Below, piece after piece: positions 8,543-17,591 of a DNA stretch of 64,000 bases. Each line of letters starts with the position of its first letter. Position 1 is the stretch's first letter. Position numbers and translations under genes: made by a program. Source of the stretch: Streptomyces aureus (lineage in GTDB: Bacteria > Actinomycetota > Actinomycetes > Streptomycetales > Streptomycetaceae). The notes below the pieces were generated by a model that worked only from the letters and a program-made list of their open reading frames with translations, did no database searches and was not told the origin of the DNA. The stretch is taken from the NCBI RefSeq assembly GCF_000725495.1, contig NZ_JNZD01000004.1, forward strand, positions 62,001-126,000. The letters are read 5' to 3'.

Positions 8543-8643
8543 CCACGCCGGCCTCCGCACGGTCGCGGAAGGACGCCGGGCTCGCCCCGGGCGCCGCTCG
8601 ACCTCCCCTGACCTGCCGCGACGGCAGTCGGTAGGCTGGTGGC

Positions 8644-9261
8644 ATGTACACACGGGGGCGGGGACTCAAACTCACAGCGGTGTCGGCGATGGTCGTACTG
8701 ACCCTGACCGGCTTCTCTTCCGGTCACGGTCACGGCAGGCGCGGCCACCACAGCGACGGCGGCGGCTGCAGCAGCTCCAGCCAGGACCACGACGCTTCGT
8801 CGACGTCCGGGGGCAGCGGCGGCTCGTCCGGCGGCGATCCCTACGGGGGGTCGACCAGCGGCTCCGGGTCCGACGACACGTACGGCTCCGGGACGACCAC
8901 CGGTACCAGCGGCGGAAGCACCCACCGCACGCGGCCCACCCGTCGCTCCACCCCCACGGCGTCCCCCACCGGCGACTCCGCCAGGCCCCTGGAGGACGGC
9001 ACCGCCGTGCTCGTCCACTGCGCGAGCGCGGACGACCCGTACGCGACCGTCGAGGTCAGGAATCCGAACGGACGCCAGGGCCTGTTCACCGTCAAGATCG
9101 GCTTCAAGGACGCCCGGGGCTCCGCCCTGTTCGAGACCTCCGACCAGGTGTCGGTGCCCGCGAAGGACAAGGCGACGGTCCGGGTGCCGGTCGCGAGCGC
9201 GGGGCGCGTGGAGGAGATCGACCACTGCGAGGTCGCGCCGCGGGCCACCGCGGTGCGCTGA
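8644..9261 (+). CDS. Secreted protein with Gly/Ser-rich linker and C-terminal beta domain
   Basis: 205 residues. A signal peptide (about 1-28) leads to a His/Gly patch (GHGHGRRGHHSDGGG), a long Gly/Ser/Thr-rich linker to about residue 110, and a compact C-terminal domain (about 118-205) that looks like a small beta-sandwich (ATVEVRNPNGRQGLFTVKIGF). There is no lipobox cysteine. The domain holds two cysteines (VHCAS, DHCEV) that could form a disulphide. The function is unknown; the architecture suits a cell-surface or secreted adaptor. Confidence 0.75.
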   Translation: MYTRGRGLKLTAVSAMVVLTLTGFSSGHGHGRRGHHSDGGGCSSSSQDHDASSTSGGSGGSSGGDPYGGSTSGSGSDDTYGSGTTTGTSGGSTHRTRPTRRSTPTASPTGDSARPLEDGTAVLVHCASADDPYATVEVRNPNGRQGLFTVKIGFKDARGSALFETSDQVSVPAKDKATVRVPVASAGRVEEIDHCEVAPRATAVR

Positions 9262-9381
9262 CGGCCGGGGCCGGCAGTCGTCAGCCGGCGGGGACGGCGG
9301 CCCTGCGGCTGACGGCCGACGGCTGACGGAGCCGGGGGTCGGCGGGGCCGGCAGCCGGCTCGCGCGACCCTCGGGGTCACC

Positions 9382-9924
9382 TCACGCGACGTCGGTCCAC
9401 GGCCCGGTGGTCTCGTTCTTGGGAATCCACAGCAGTGGCTGCACCGTGCGGCAGCGCTCGTCCACGCCCGCTTCCCAGGGGAACCGGCCGGCCTTGTCGG
9501 GCCAGAACAGCTGCGCGATCGGCAGCGGCGGGGTCTGGTAGAAGTCGACGCCCGCGCCGAAGAAGTCGTAGTACCAGCTGGGATCGACGGGCCGCAGGAC
9601 CACGTCGTAGCCGTTCAGCACATCGCCCCGGGGCCGGTCGAGCTCGAGCGGCTCACCGTCCCGTATCGCCGTCCCGGCGGAATTGACCACGCTCATCGCG
9701 GTCCCCGACGGCAGACCGAAGACGCTCACCTCGGGACTGCGCAGGGTGTGCCACATGCCGATGGAGTAGCCCCAGTCACTCGGGGCATCACCGCCGGCCA
9801 CCCCCATGACGTGCCAGCCGAAGTCCGTCACGCTCTGCGCCACCCGCCGGTCACGCTCCTCCGACACGGGACCGCCCCATTCGGTCGGGGCGCAGAGGAG
9901 ACAGAAGCAAGGGGAGTCGATCAT
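9382..9924 (-). CDS. DUF4262 domain protein
   Basis: 180 residues matching the DUF4262 pattern: an N-terminal Cys-rich MIDSPCFCLLC, then FGWHVMGVAGG, WGYSIGMWHTLRSPEVSVFGLP and the aromatic WYYDFFGAG stretch. The molecular role of this family is unknown. It stands alone between a secreted protein and the flavohemoglobin, and the gap behind its stop carries degenerate gctgacggc repeats. Confidence 0.85.
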   Translation of the reverse strand: MIDSPCFCLLCAPTEWGGPVSEERDRRVAQSVTDFGWHVMGVAGGDAPSDWGYSIGMWHTLRSPEVSVFGLPSGTAMSVVNSAGTAIRDGEPLELDRPRGDVLNGYDVVLRPVDPSWYYDFFGAGVDFYQTPPLPIAQLFWPDKAGRFPWEAGVDERCRTVQPLLWIPKNETTGPWTDVA

Positions 9925-10066
9925 CCGGGCAGCCTAACCGCAGGTCGCGGCACCCCACGCATCGCCGTCGTCGAAGAGCGCCTCGGCGCCCGCCCCGGCC
10001 GTGTCGGGCAGGCCCGACCGGTCTCCGTCCAAGTGAACTGACCGGTCGGGGTGACGGCGTGGTGCT

Positions 10067-11275
10067 TCAGTCGAGGTCCGCCTGCCAGAGGTCGGGGCCG
10101 AAGACCTCGTACTGGATGTCGTGGGGCGAGACTCCGCGGCCGAGCAGGGCGCTGCGCAGCGGCTGCATGAACGCCAGCGGGCCGCACATGTAGTACACCG
10201 CCTTGTCCGGCAGATCGACGTGGGAGAGGTCCATCAGCCCGTCGAAGACGCCCTTCACCGGCTCGTTGGTCTGCGCGCCCTTCTCGTACCAGAGGTACAT
10301 CTCGGCGTTGCGCAGTTCGAGTACGTCACTGACCACCTGGCGGCGCAGCGCGAACGACGCCTCGTCGAGGTCGGCGTGCAGGACGGTGATCGGCAGCCGG
10401 GACTCGGCCTGCACCAGATGGGAGAGCATCCCGGCCATGGGGGTGATCCCGATGCCGGCCGTCGCGAACACCACCGGCCGCCCGGAGTCGTCGAGTACGA
10501 CGTCGCCGTACGGCAGCGACAGCGTGAGCTCGTCACCGACGTCGACCGAGTCGTGCAGGAGGGCGGACACCTCTCCCTCGGGCTCCCCGTTGCCGTACAC
10601 CCGCTTGACGGAGAACTGGCGGTGTTCCCCGTCGTCGGCCCGGGTCAGGCTGTACTGGCGCGGCTGACGCACCCCGTCGGGCATGTCCATGAGTACGGTG
10701 ACGTACTGGCCGGGCAGCGAGGTGGTCACCAGACGGTCGTCGACCCGCTTGACCACGAACGTCACGACGTCCCGGGTCTCCCTGATCTTCTTCTCGACCA
10801 CCCATGTGCGCCACACCGTCTCGGGCGTGACACCCCGGGCGCTGTACAGCCCGCGCTCCTGGTTGATGAGGGCGTTCGCCATCAGCCAGTAGACCTCGTC
10901 CCAGGCCGCGGCGACCTCCGGGGTGACCGCGTCGCCGAGGACGTCGACGATGGCCCACATCAGGTTGTCGTGGACGGTCTGGTACTGCTCGGGGCGGATC
11001 CCGAGCGACGCGTGTTTGTGCGCGATGCGCTTCAGCAGGTGTTCCGGTGTCCGCTCCGGCGTGCTCACCAGGCCACTGGCGAACGCCGCGACGGAACCGG
11101 CGAGCGCCTGCTGCTGTTCTCCGTGCGCCTGGTTCCCTCGGTTGAAGACGCCGTTCAGGAGCTCGGGGTGCTCCGCGAACAGGTGCCGGTAGAAGCGCTG
11201 GGCGATCTCACCGATGTGTTCGCCGACGACGGGCAGCGTCGCCGTGATGACGGGACGAGACGTGTTCGAAAGCAT
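10067..11275 (-). CDS. hmp: Flavohemoglobin (nitric oxide dioxygenase)
   Basis: 402 residues from the chosen start. The globin domain (about 1-135) holds the heme His in AHKHASLGIRPEQY and the YWLMANALI helix. A ferredoxin-reductase FAD domain (about 148-250, RQYSLTRADDG) and an NAD domain (FATAGIGITPMAGML, YYMCGPLAFM) follow. It oxidises NO to nitrate using O2 and NADPH/NADH. ATG at 11275 (MLSNTSRPVI) is preferred to 11314 because family members begin here and GGAG lies about 9 nt upstream. I found no clear NsrR-type operator. Confidence 0.95.
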   Translation of the reverse strand: MLSNTSRPVITATLPVVGEHIGEIAQRFYRHLFAEHPELLNGVFNRGNQAHGEQQQALAGSVAAFASGLVSTPERTPEHLLKRIAHKHASLGIRPEQYQTVHDNLMWAIVDVLGDAVTPEVAAAWDEVYWLMANALINQERGLYSARGVTPETVWRTWVVEKKIRETRDVVTFVVKRVDDRLVTTSLPGQYVTVLMDMPDGVRQPRQYSLTRADDGEHRQFSVKRVYGNGEPEGEVSALLHDSVDVGDELTLSLPYGDVVLDDSGRPVVFATAGIGITPMAGMLSHLVQAESRLPITVLHADLDEASFALRRQVVSDVLELRNAEMYLWYEKGAQTNEPVKGVFDGLMDLSHVDLPDKAVYYMCGPLAFMQPLRSALLGRGVSPHDIQYEVFGPDLWQADLD

Positions 11276-11809
11276 GACGGGCATCTCCAGCGCGGGCGAG
11301 GTGCGGGCGGGCATCGGGCAACTGCGGCCTTGCTCGTACGGCAGTCGGAGCAGAGGGCGGCCGCCGGGCCTGTGCCGATGCCACGGCCTTCCTCGGTGAC
11401 CGGATCGCCGGGGTGCGTGGCGCGGCGCCCGCGCTCCACGCTAGAAGGGGACCGGGCACCGCGCATCCCCTGTTCCCGCATTGGTGGGCGATTCTCCGGA
11501 TCCCGCCGCGAGGTCCGGAGCGCGGCCGCGCTCCGCGCGGCTACGCGGCCGGCTCCCCCACCGCGCGCACGTCGTGGCATGCGCCGTCCCGGCCCGTACG
11601 GCAGCACCACACCGGGGGCGGCCGGGATCCGTCGCACCCGGTACCGTTCGGCGCGATTCCTGTCCCCGCACCGGGCGCTGCCCCGGAGGCGAACTCCGGC
11701 TCCGAGGACGGCGGCAGCACTTGCGGGGCGGGGCCATAGCACCTCTCGGCGGGTTAGGATCACGCGCCGACCTGCGGAAAGTCCGAACAGGGGCTCCCGG
11801 AGGTGTGTC

Positions 11810-12496
11810 GTGAAGAGCGCGGTGAAAGCGCGGGGCGGGTCCGCCCTGTGGACCTGTGGTGTGCTCGCCGCACACGTCCTCCTGACCCTGGCGACCGCGC
11901 TGGCCGCGTGGCACAAGCACCAGGTCCTGCTGGCACCGCCCTTGCCGCCCACGCCCGACGGCGGCGAGGGGCTGCCGCTGCTCATCGCCAACATGTGGCT
12001 GGGCAACATAGTGGGCTGGTGGCAGGCCGTGACCGTCGCAGCAGTGCTGGTGCTGATGATCTGGACGGCCGGCATGCGTGACCTCGCGGAACGGCTCTGG
12101 CCGGAGGGACAGCGCCGCCGCCGCGCCTGGCTGTTCTTCGGCTGGATCGTCCCGGGAGCCGACCTGTTCGTCCCCAAGATGATCGTCAACGACCTGTGGG
12201 CGGCCTCCGAACCGGCGGAGCGCCGTCGCCGCGGCCACCCCCTGCTCACCGTCTGGTGGCTCTTCGTCCTCGCCGCCGGGACGGCGGGCGACCGGGCCCT
12301 GACCGCGATGAAGAAGTCGGACACCTCGTCACAGAGCGGCCGGGCACTGGAGCGGGTGCTGCTCGGCGACGGGCTGTTCCTCTGCGCCGCCCTGCTGTCC
12401 GTCTGCGTGGTGTGGCAGCTCAGCGGTCGGCTGAGGGGTGCCGTGTGGTCGGCCCCCGCCCGGTCCGGGAGCCTTGTCGGGACCGGTGCGGTCTGA
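11810..12496 (+). CDS. DUF4328 membrane protein
   Basis: 228 residues with four likely membrane segments (about 10-32, 65-90, 110-130, 150-175, with a last one near 195). The conserved stretch RRAWLFFGWIVPGADLFVPKMIVNDLW is typical of DUF4328 proteins, which have no known activity. GTG at 11810 follows GGAGG. The last codons and the stop lie inside an 18-bp tandem repeat. Confidence 0.85.
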   Translation: MKSAVKARGGSALWTCGVLAAHVLLTLATALAAWHKHQVLLAPPLPPTPDGGEGLPLLIANMWLGNIVGWWQAVTVAAVLVLMIWTAGMRDLAERLWPEGQRRRRAWLFFGWIVPGADLFVPKMIVNDLWAASEPAERRRRGHPLLTVWWLFVLAAGTAGDRALTAMKKSDTSSQSGRALERVLLGDGLFLCAALLSVCVVWQLSGRLRGAVWSAPARSGSLVGTGAV

Positions 12497-12590
12497 GCGA
12501 CCGGCGTGATCTGAACAACCGGCACGGTCCGAACAACCGGCGGGGTCTGAGCGAGCGGCCCTGTCCGAGCTACCGGCACCGTCTGAACTC
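12474..12590. repeat. 18-bp tandem repeat spanning the stop codon of the DUF4328 gene
   Basis: Units beginning at 12492, 12510, 12528, 12546, 12564 and 12582 share the pattern TCTGA(A/G)C(A/G)ACCGGC. One diverged unit lies before the stop codon (12494-12496). The period is a multiple of three, and reading through would give repeats of the type V-R-A-T-G-T. Confidence 0.85.
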
Positions 12591-12648
12591 GCCGTCGTGC
12601 CATGAGCGTTGCCGACAGCCCTATCGCAGGCGTTGCTAACGTGACGGC

Positions 12649-13107
12649 ATGGGACGTCGTCGCTACCGCCAACTGGTCGTAGGCTCCGAGCGGTTCAGGT
12701 GGTGGGTCAGCCATCGCCATGTGCCGGAGCCGAACCCCGCCGGCGGCGGCCCCGGGCACGCCTGCCAGGAGGTCCTCGTCCTCGCGCGCGAGGGTTCGCC
12801 GGGCGTGATCCGCATCGTCTTCGCCGCGGGCCCCGAGCGTGTGGTGGGCGGCGGTGGCTGGGGAGCCCACGAGGGTGGAGTCAGCCGTATGCGAGGCGGC
12901 TACCTCAATCTTCACCGGCCCGCGACCGTGCGGGAGTTGCTCGACGAGGCCAGGGCGCACGGGGAGGTCTTCGGTCGCGCCGGCGAAGTGGACGGGTGGC
13001 GCTTCTTCGACGCCGTGGCCGCGCGCGTACCACCGGAGACCCCGGAAGGGCCAGGGAACCAGAAAGCATCTGAGGACCGGGAAGCACCGCGGATGACGTC
13101 CGGGTGA
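12649..13107 (+). CDS. Hypothetical protein
   Basis: 152 residues, not recognised. The N-terminal half looks like a compact beta-rich domain (RYRQLVVGSERFRWWVSHRH ... VLVLAREGSPGVIRIVFAA), followed by LNLHRPATVRELLDEARAHG and a charged, probably disordered tail. There is no signal or membrane segment. A TAACGT hexamer ends 6 bp before the ATG and no ribosome site is seen, so the mRNA may be leaderless. Confidence 0.7.
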   Translation: MGRRRYRQLVVGSERFRWWVSHRHVPEPNPAGGGPGHACQEVLVLAREGSPGVIRIVFAAGPERVVGGGGWGAHEGGVSRMRGGYLNLHRPATVRELLDEARAHGEVFGRAGEVDGWRFFDAVAARVPPETPEGPGNQKASEDREAPRMTSG

Positions 13108-13509
13108 AGGGCCCGTACGGCGGACCGTCCCGTCCTTGCCCCTCCCGTCCGGGAATCCGGCCGCACCGGTGCTCCCCCAGGCCGGGGCCGGGTCGGAGGG
13201 CTCCCACCGGATTCCGGTCGGCGGGCGGCGAGGGCTTCAAGGATCTGGCGCCGCCGTCGGAAACGGGCCACATCGGCGGTAGCCTCCGCGGAACGCCCGG
13301 ATGTCAGGACAACCGGGCCTACGATTGAGCCGGTTGCCGAGCCGTACCATCGGTCGGAACCCGGCGCGCCGGGACGACGTACAGGAACGGCTGGAACGAC
13401 CGGTGACGACTGGTTCGTCCCCGTCGTCGCTCCCGGCCTCCCCGCGAGGCCGCGGCACGACGAACCGCACGTGTCCGCCGGGGCAGGCCACGACGCGAGA
13501 GGCAGCGAC
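13108..13509. other. Intergenic region, no gene seen
   Basis: 402 bp with no convincing coding frame. A possible -10 box TACGAT lies near 13320 and could serve the Sel1-like gene. The remaining frames have poor codon bias. Confidence 0.5.
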
Positions 13510-14226
13510 ATGGTGCTGTGGCAGGGGACCAACTTCACCGTGGACGGGCACGAGCCGACCAGCGCCGAGGAGTACTACCGGATCGGCCTGCACAGCTGGA
13601 ACAGCGGGCAGCACCCCGGCGCCGAGGTCTACTTCCTCGAGATCGCGGCGGCCAGGGGCCACGGCGCCGCGATCGAACTGCTCGGGCACATCGACTACAT
13701 ACAGGGGCGCTACGCCAGCGCGGTGCCACGGCTGCGGCACAGCAGCGGTTCACCGCGATCGGCCTTCTACCTCGCCTCGCTCTACCACCACGGCTGCCCC
13801 CAGGCGGGCATCGTCGAGTCGTTGGACGAGGCGGCCCGTTGGTACCACGCCTCGGCCGAGCTGGGCGAACCCGAGGCGATGATCGTCCTCGGTGACCTGT
13901 ACCTGGAGCGGCTGATCCCGATCACCCGGGCACCGGCGGAGCACGCCCTGGAACAGTTCCTGGCGGCGGCCACCCGCAACCACCCCTACGGCCAGTACCG
14001 CGCCGCGGAGATCTACCGCACCCTGTACCAGGACAACGAACGCGCCGCCGTGATGTACCAGACCTGCGTGGACAACCCGCTGACCGCGCGCCACGCCCTG
14101 GGGTCGATGATGACGCTCCAGAGCCAGGCGCAGCTGCGGGAGATCGCGGCCGCCCGGGCGGCCCGGCGGCTGCAGCAGCGGCGGGACGCAGTCAACCCGG
14201 CACAACGCCGGGGCGACTACTACTGA
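13510..14226 (+). CDS. Sel1-like/TPR repeat protein
   Basis: 238 residues made of about five helical hairpin repeats spaced near 36 residues, with the small-residue pattern of Sel1-like repeats (EEYYRIGLHSWNSGQHPGAE, AAIELLGHIDYIQGRYASAV, AARWYHASAELGEPEAMIVL, ALEQFLAAATRNHPYGQYRA). Such proteins act as protein-protein scaffolds. There is no signal peptide. The positively charged C-terminus is rich in Arg/Ala. ATG at 13510 is preferred to an upstream start with no ribosome site. Confidence 0.75.
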   Translation: MVLWQGTNFTVDGHEPTSAEEYYRIGLHSWNSGQHPGAEVYFLEIAAARGHGAAIELLGHIDYIQGRYASAVPRLRHSSGSPRSAFYLASLYHHGCPQAGIVESLDEAARWYHASAELGEPEAMIVLGDLYLERLIPITRAPAEHALEQFLAAATRNHPYGQYRAAEIYRTLYQDNERAAVMYQTCVDNPLTARHALGSMMTLQSQAQLREIAAARAARRLQQRRDAVNPAQRRGDYY

Positions 14227-14439
14227 CGCGGCCGACCGCACGGGCCCCGCTCGTCCCGGTCCTGGGCGGGCGGGCCGGTCGGATCCGGGTCGGGCGGGTC
14301 TGGTCTGGTCTCGTTCGGCACTGGCGCCCCGGGAGCCGCAACCGGCGTCGCGCGCGCCCTTCGTCTAACGTGGAGGACGCCCCCGCGCGCCCCGGGTTCC
14401 GCTCCGGAAACGCGAGGATCCTCGACGAGGGAGCCGCTC

Positions 14440-14790
14440 ATGACCGACAGCATCTGGGGTTACCACCCGGCCGCCGGGCACATCGCGGGCACCGATCTGG
14501 TCGGGTACAAGGTCGAGGCCACCGACGGCCACATCGGCAAGGTCGACAAGCACGCCGACGACGCGGGCTCCTCGTACCTCGTCGTCGACCTCGGCGTGTG
14601 GATCTTCGGCAGACACGTCCTGCTGCCCGCCGGTACGGTGCGACGGATCGACCTGGACGAGCAGAAGATTTATGTCGCGCTCACCCAGGAGCAGATCAGG
14701 GAATCCCCGGAGTTCGACCGGGACCGGCATGTCGGCGACGTCGACTACCACGAACTGGTCGGCGGCTACTACCAGAGCCACCGCGCCTGA
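14440..14790 (+). CDS. PRC-barrel domain protein
   Basis: 116 residues. The PRC-barrel covers about 18-85: DLVGYKVEATDGHIGKVDKH, SSYLVVDLGVWIFGRHVLLP and the following KIYVALTQEQI match the barrel of this stress-linked family. The C-terminal acidic helix has HVGDVDYHELVGGYY. The role is unknown; relatives occur near stress-response genes. A TAACGT box about 75 bp upstream may be its promoter. Confidence 0.85.
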   Translation: MTDSIWGYHPAAGHIAGTDLVGYKVEATDGHIGKVDKHADDAGSSYLVVDLGVWIFGRHVLLPAGTVRRIDLDEQKIYVALTQEQIRESPEFDRDRHVGDVDYHELVGGYYQSHRA

Positions 14791-14818
14791 CCCACCCGGG
14801 CCCGCCCGCGAGCGCCAC

Positions 14819-15643
14819 TCACCCCTGCGCCAGCTCCGCCACCGACTGCCACTTCTCCCAGGACGCCAGGCGCCCTTCGTAGTCCGCCTTCGCGATGCCG
14901 AGCGGCGCCGAGCCGAAGAAGCAGCGCAGCGGCGGCTCCTCGGCGTCCACGATCTCCAGGACGGCCGCGGCGGACGCGCGCGGGTCGCCCGGGGTGCCGA
15001 CCCGCTTGCGCCGCTGCTCCTGCACCTCCTTGTGGAAGTCGGCGTACGCCGGCAGCGGCTCGGAGGTGCTCGACGAGGAACCGGCCCAGTCGGTCGAGAA
15101 CCCGCCCGGCTCGATCAGCGTGACCTTGACGCCGAAGGGCGCCACTTCCTGGGCGAGCGCCTGGCTCATCCCCTCGAGCGCCCACTTCGACGCGTGGTAG
15201 ATGCCGACCAGCGGGAAGGCGCTGATCCCGCCGATGGAGGAGACCTGAAGAATGTGGCCGCTCCCCTGCTCGCGCAGGAACGGAAGTGCCGCCTGGGTGA
15301 CCCACAGGGCGCCGAAGAGGTTGGTCTCGAGCTGCGCGCGGGCCTCCGCCTCGGTGATCTCCTCGATCATCCCGAAGTGCCCGTAGCCGGCGTTGTTGAC
15401 GACCACGTCGAGCCGTCCGAACCGCTCGTGCGCCAGCCGCACCGCGGCGAAGTCGGCGTCGCGGTCCGTGACGTCGAGCTGCAAGGGCAGCAGCCGGTCC
15501 CCGTAGGTCTCGCGAAGATCGCCCAGAGTGGACAGGTCCCGGGCCGTCGCGGCCACCGAGTCGCCGCGCTCCAGAGCCGCGATGGCCCACTCCCGTCCGA
15601 AGCCCCGGGAGGCGCCGGTGATGAACCAGATCTTCTGTGTCAT
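14819..15643 (-). CDS. Short-chain dehydrogenase/reductase
   Basis: 274 residues of classical SDR fold: cofactor motif TGASRGFG (about 8-15), NNAG, catalytic Ser in VSSIGG and YHASK for Tyr/Lys. The long C-terminal part (about 190-274) is typical of the oxidoreductase group annotated as SDR family. The substrate is unknown. A perfect 16-bp palindrome lies 75-90 bp upstream and may be the binding site of a regulator encoded elsewhere. Confidence 0.92.
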   Translation of the reverse strand: MTQKIWFITGASRGFGREWAIAALERGDSVAATARDLSTLGDLRETYGDRLLPLQLDVTDRDADFAAVRLAHERFGRLDVVVNNAGYGHFGMIEEITEAEARAQLETNLFGALWVTQAALPFLREQGSGHILQVSSIGGISAFPLVGIYHASKWALEGMSQALAQEVAPFGVKVTLIEPGGFSTDWAGSSSSTSEPLPAYADFHKEVQEQRRKRVGTPGDPRASAAAVLEIVDAEEPPLRCFFGSAPLGIAKADYEGRLASWEKWQSVAELAQG

Positions 15644-15717
15644 GGAGTGCTCCTCGTGGAACGTGTCGTCCGCTCGGTCGCCGCGTCACCGCGGCGCCAC
15701 TCCCGCCACCCAACACC

Positions 15718-15733
15718 CTGGAGTGCACTCCAG
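15718..15733. promoter_or_regulatory. Perfect 16-bp palindrome upstream of the SDR gene
   Basis: CTGGAGTGCACTCCAG. Palindromes of this form are often seen as MerR-family operators in front of reductases, which is an inference here because no such regulator is adjacent. Confidence 0.6.
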
Positions 15734-15870
15734 CGCAAATCCGGCCGCCGGGCAGACCGAGGTCCTGGGGCTGTCCCGCGGGGAAGGCCGGAGACCGGGC
15801 CGGGTGCGCGGGACGGGTGCAAGACCGGGCGTGCCCCACGGGGAAGGCCGAGGACGGGGCCCCTCACGAC

Positions 15871-15899
15871 CGTAGGGCCGGCAAGGCCGGCCCTACGGG
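15871..15899. terminator. Perfect 12-bp hairpin downstream of the PAP2 gene
   Basis: Arms 15871-15882 and 15888-15899 pair perfectly around a 5-nt loop, 42 bp past the PAP2 stop on the minus strand. There is no clear U-run. Confidence 0.7.
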
Positions 15900-15940
15900 T
15901 ATCGGGTGAGCCGCTGAGAGCGGTCGCGAGCGCGCGGTCG

Positions 15941-17290
15941 TCAGACCTGCACGAGCTGCGGTTCCGGTTGCTGCACGAGTGCGGTCCGCGGGTGCCACGC
16001 CCGGGTCGTGCGCACATAGCCGTAGATCACGGAACCCATCGCCATGAGGAGGCACGGTCCGGCCACCCAGGCGTGCCGGGCCATCTCCACCGGCAGGTAG
16101 CGGTACGACACCAGGAGCGCGGTGAACACCACCGAGCCGTAGGCGACCAGCGTGTATCCCGAGCGGTCCCATCCTCGGTGGAACGAGCGCATGGCCGCCT
16201 CGATGGTGAGCGCGAAGACGACACCGGCGACGAGGTCCGCGCCGTAGTGGTACCCGAATCCGAGCGTTGCCGTGAGCGTGCCGACCAGCCAGAACGTGCC
16301 CGCGTAGCGCAGCAGACGTGAGCCCTCGCGGGTGTGGATGAACAGCGTGGTCGCCCAGGCCGTGTGCAGGCTGGGCATGCAGTTGCGCGGGGTTATCTCG
16401 TCGAACGGGATCGGGTGCGGGGTGCCGACCGGTACCGCGGTGTGCGGCCACAGGTTGGCCGCCGCCCACTGTCCGCCCTCGGCGCCGTAGGCGAAGACCG
16501 GCCCGGCCACGGGGAAGATCATGTAGATGGCGGGCCCCACCAGTCCGATGGCCAGGAAGGTGCGCACCAGATGATGGCCCGGGAAGCGGCGTCTCTCGGC
16601 CACGTGGCGGAGCTGGTAGAGGGCGAAGACGGCCGCCGCGAGCGGGAGCTGGCCGTAGACGAGGTGGAGTGCGTGGTACCCGATCGGGCCGGTGGCCTCG
16701 ACGATCCGGCCCACCACCCAGGACGGGTTACCCAGCGCGTGATCGGCCGTGGCCACGTACGGGTCGAGGACGGTCGGCCGCGTCTCCGACGTGATCATGA
16801 GCCAGGTGTCGCCGGTCTTGTGGCCGGCCACCAGGAGCAGGCCCAGCCCCACGCCCTTGAGGAGCAGAACGCGTTCCTTGCCCGTGCGGCGGGTCACGGC
16901 GATGAACGCATAGCCGATGATCACCCACAACGCCCCGTTGCCGAACATCATTCTGGCGTCGAGCACCCAGCGCACCAGGAAGAAGACGATGTCGATTCCG
17001 GCCGCTATCCCGAGCGCTATGAACCGTTGGCGCCAGGAGAGGACGACCATCATCAACGCCAGGCCGGCGTAGAGCAGCGGTCCCGAGGTGGGTGTGAGTA
17101 TCACCTCACCGGCCTGATTGGCGATCGGTCCCGGCATGCCGTAGTGACGCGCGATGATCTCCATCGCGACCAGGAACCCGAAGGTCACCACACCCGCGAC
17201 GGCCCACAGAATCACCCGTGATCTGCGTCGCTCATCGAAGTCAATTGCGTTGTTTATTCGTGAAATTACTCGGGATGCTATGGATATCAA
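15941..17290 (-). CDS. PAP2-type phosphatase, inositol phosphorylceramide synthase-like membrane protein
   Basis: About 449 residues with many membrane segments. The active-site motifs of the PAP2 superfamily are present: PRNCMPSLHTAWA and GYHYGADLVAGVV supply the catalytic His residues. The long N-terminal membrane half and the motif order resemble AUR1/IPC-synthase-like proteins, so a phosphoalcohol transfer or lipid phosphatase role in the membrane is likely. The only start in frame before an upstream stop appears to be TTG at 17290; the exact start is uncertain. Confidence 0.85.
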   Translation of the reverse strand: MISIASRVISRINNAIDFDERRRSRVILWAVAGVVTFGFLVAMEIIARHYGMPGPIANQAGEVILTPTSGPLLYAGLALMMVVLSWRQRFIALGIAAGIDIVFFLVRWVLDARMMFGNGALWVIIGYAFIAVTRRTGKERVLLLKGVGLGLLLVAGHKTGDTWLMITSETRPTVLDPYVATADHALGNPSWVVGRIVEATGPIGYHALHLVYGQLPLAAAVFALYQLRHVAERRRFPGHHLVRTFLAIGLVGPAIYMIFPVAGPVFAYGAEGGQWAAANLWPHTAVPVGTPHPIPFDEITPRNCMPSLHTAWATTLFIHTREGSRLLRYAGTFWLVGTLTATLGFGYHYGADLVAGVVFALTIEAAMRSFHRGWDRSGYTLVAYGSVVFTALLVSYRYLPVEMARHAWVAGPCLLMAMGSVIYGYVRTTRAWHPRTALVQQPEPQLVQV

Positions 17291-17591
17291 CTGTTTGGCC
17301 GATTTGTTAGGTATTGGTCACAATGACTCACCCTTCGCGCTAGACAGCGTGTTCTTCTAGTGAAGGACGGACGATCAGGGCAATCGTCGTGAGTTCGATC
17401 ATGCTATGAGCGTTACAGGTGCGTTTCAAGGGTCACAGCCGGTGCAAAGGTCGGTGGATCCTGTGTCCGCCGTTCTGCCGAGGCACCCGAAAGCTGCCAC
17501 TCTGGCTGTAATTCGTTCCTCGGCTCTCAGGGGATTTCATGGTGCGGACCGGCAGGATACTCATCCCGGGACCGGAACCTAAGGACGCGAC
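17291..17591. other. AT-rich divergent promoter region
   Basis: 301 bp between divergent genes, clearly richer in A/T than its surroundings (for example around 17240-17330). It must hold promoters for the PAP2 and the methyltransferase genes, but I cannot fix -10/-35 boxes with confidence. Confidence 0.5.

Noticed and set aside
10121..11800. Long plus-strand frame opposite the flavohemoglobin gene
   Set aside because: Shadow frame; the real gene in that frame starts only at 11810 (DUF4328).
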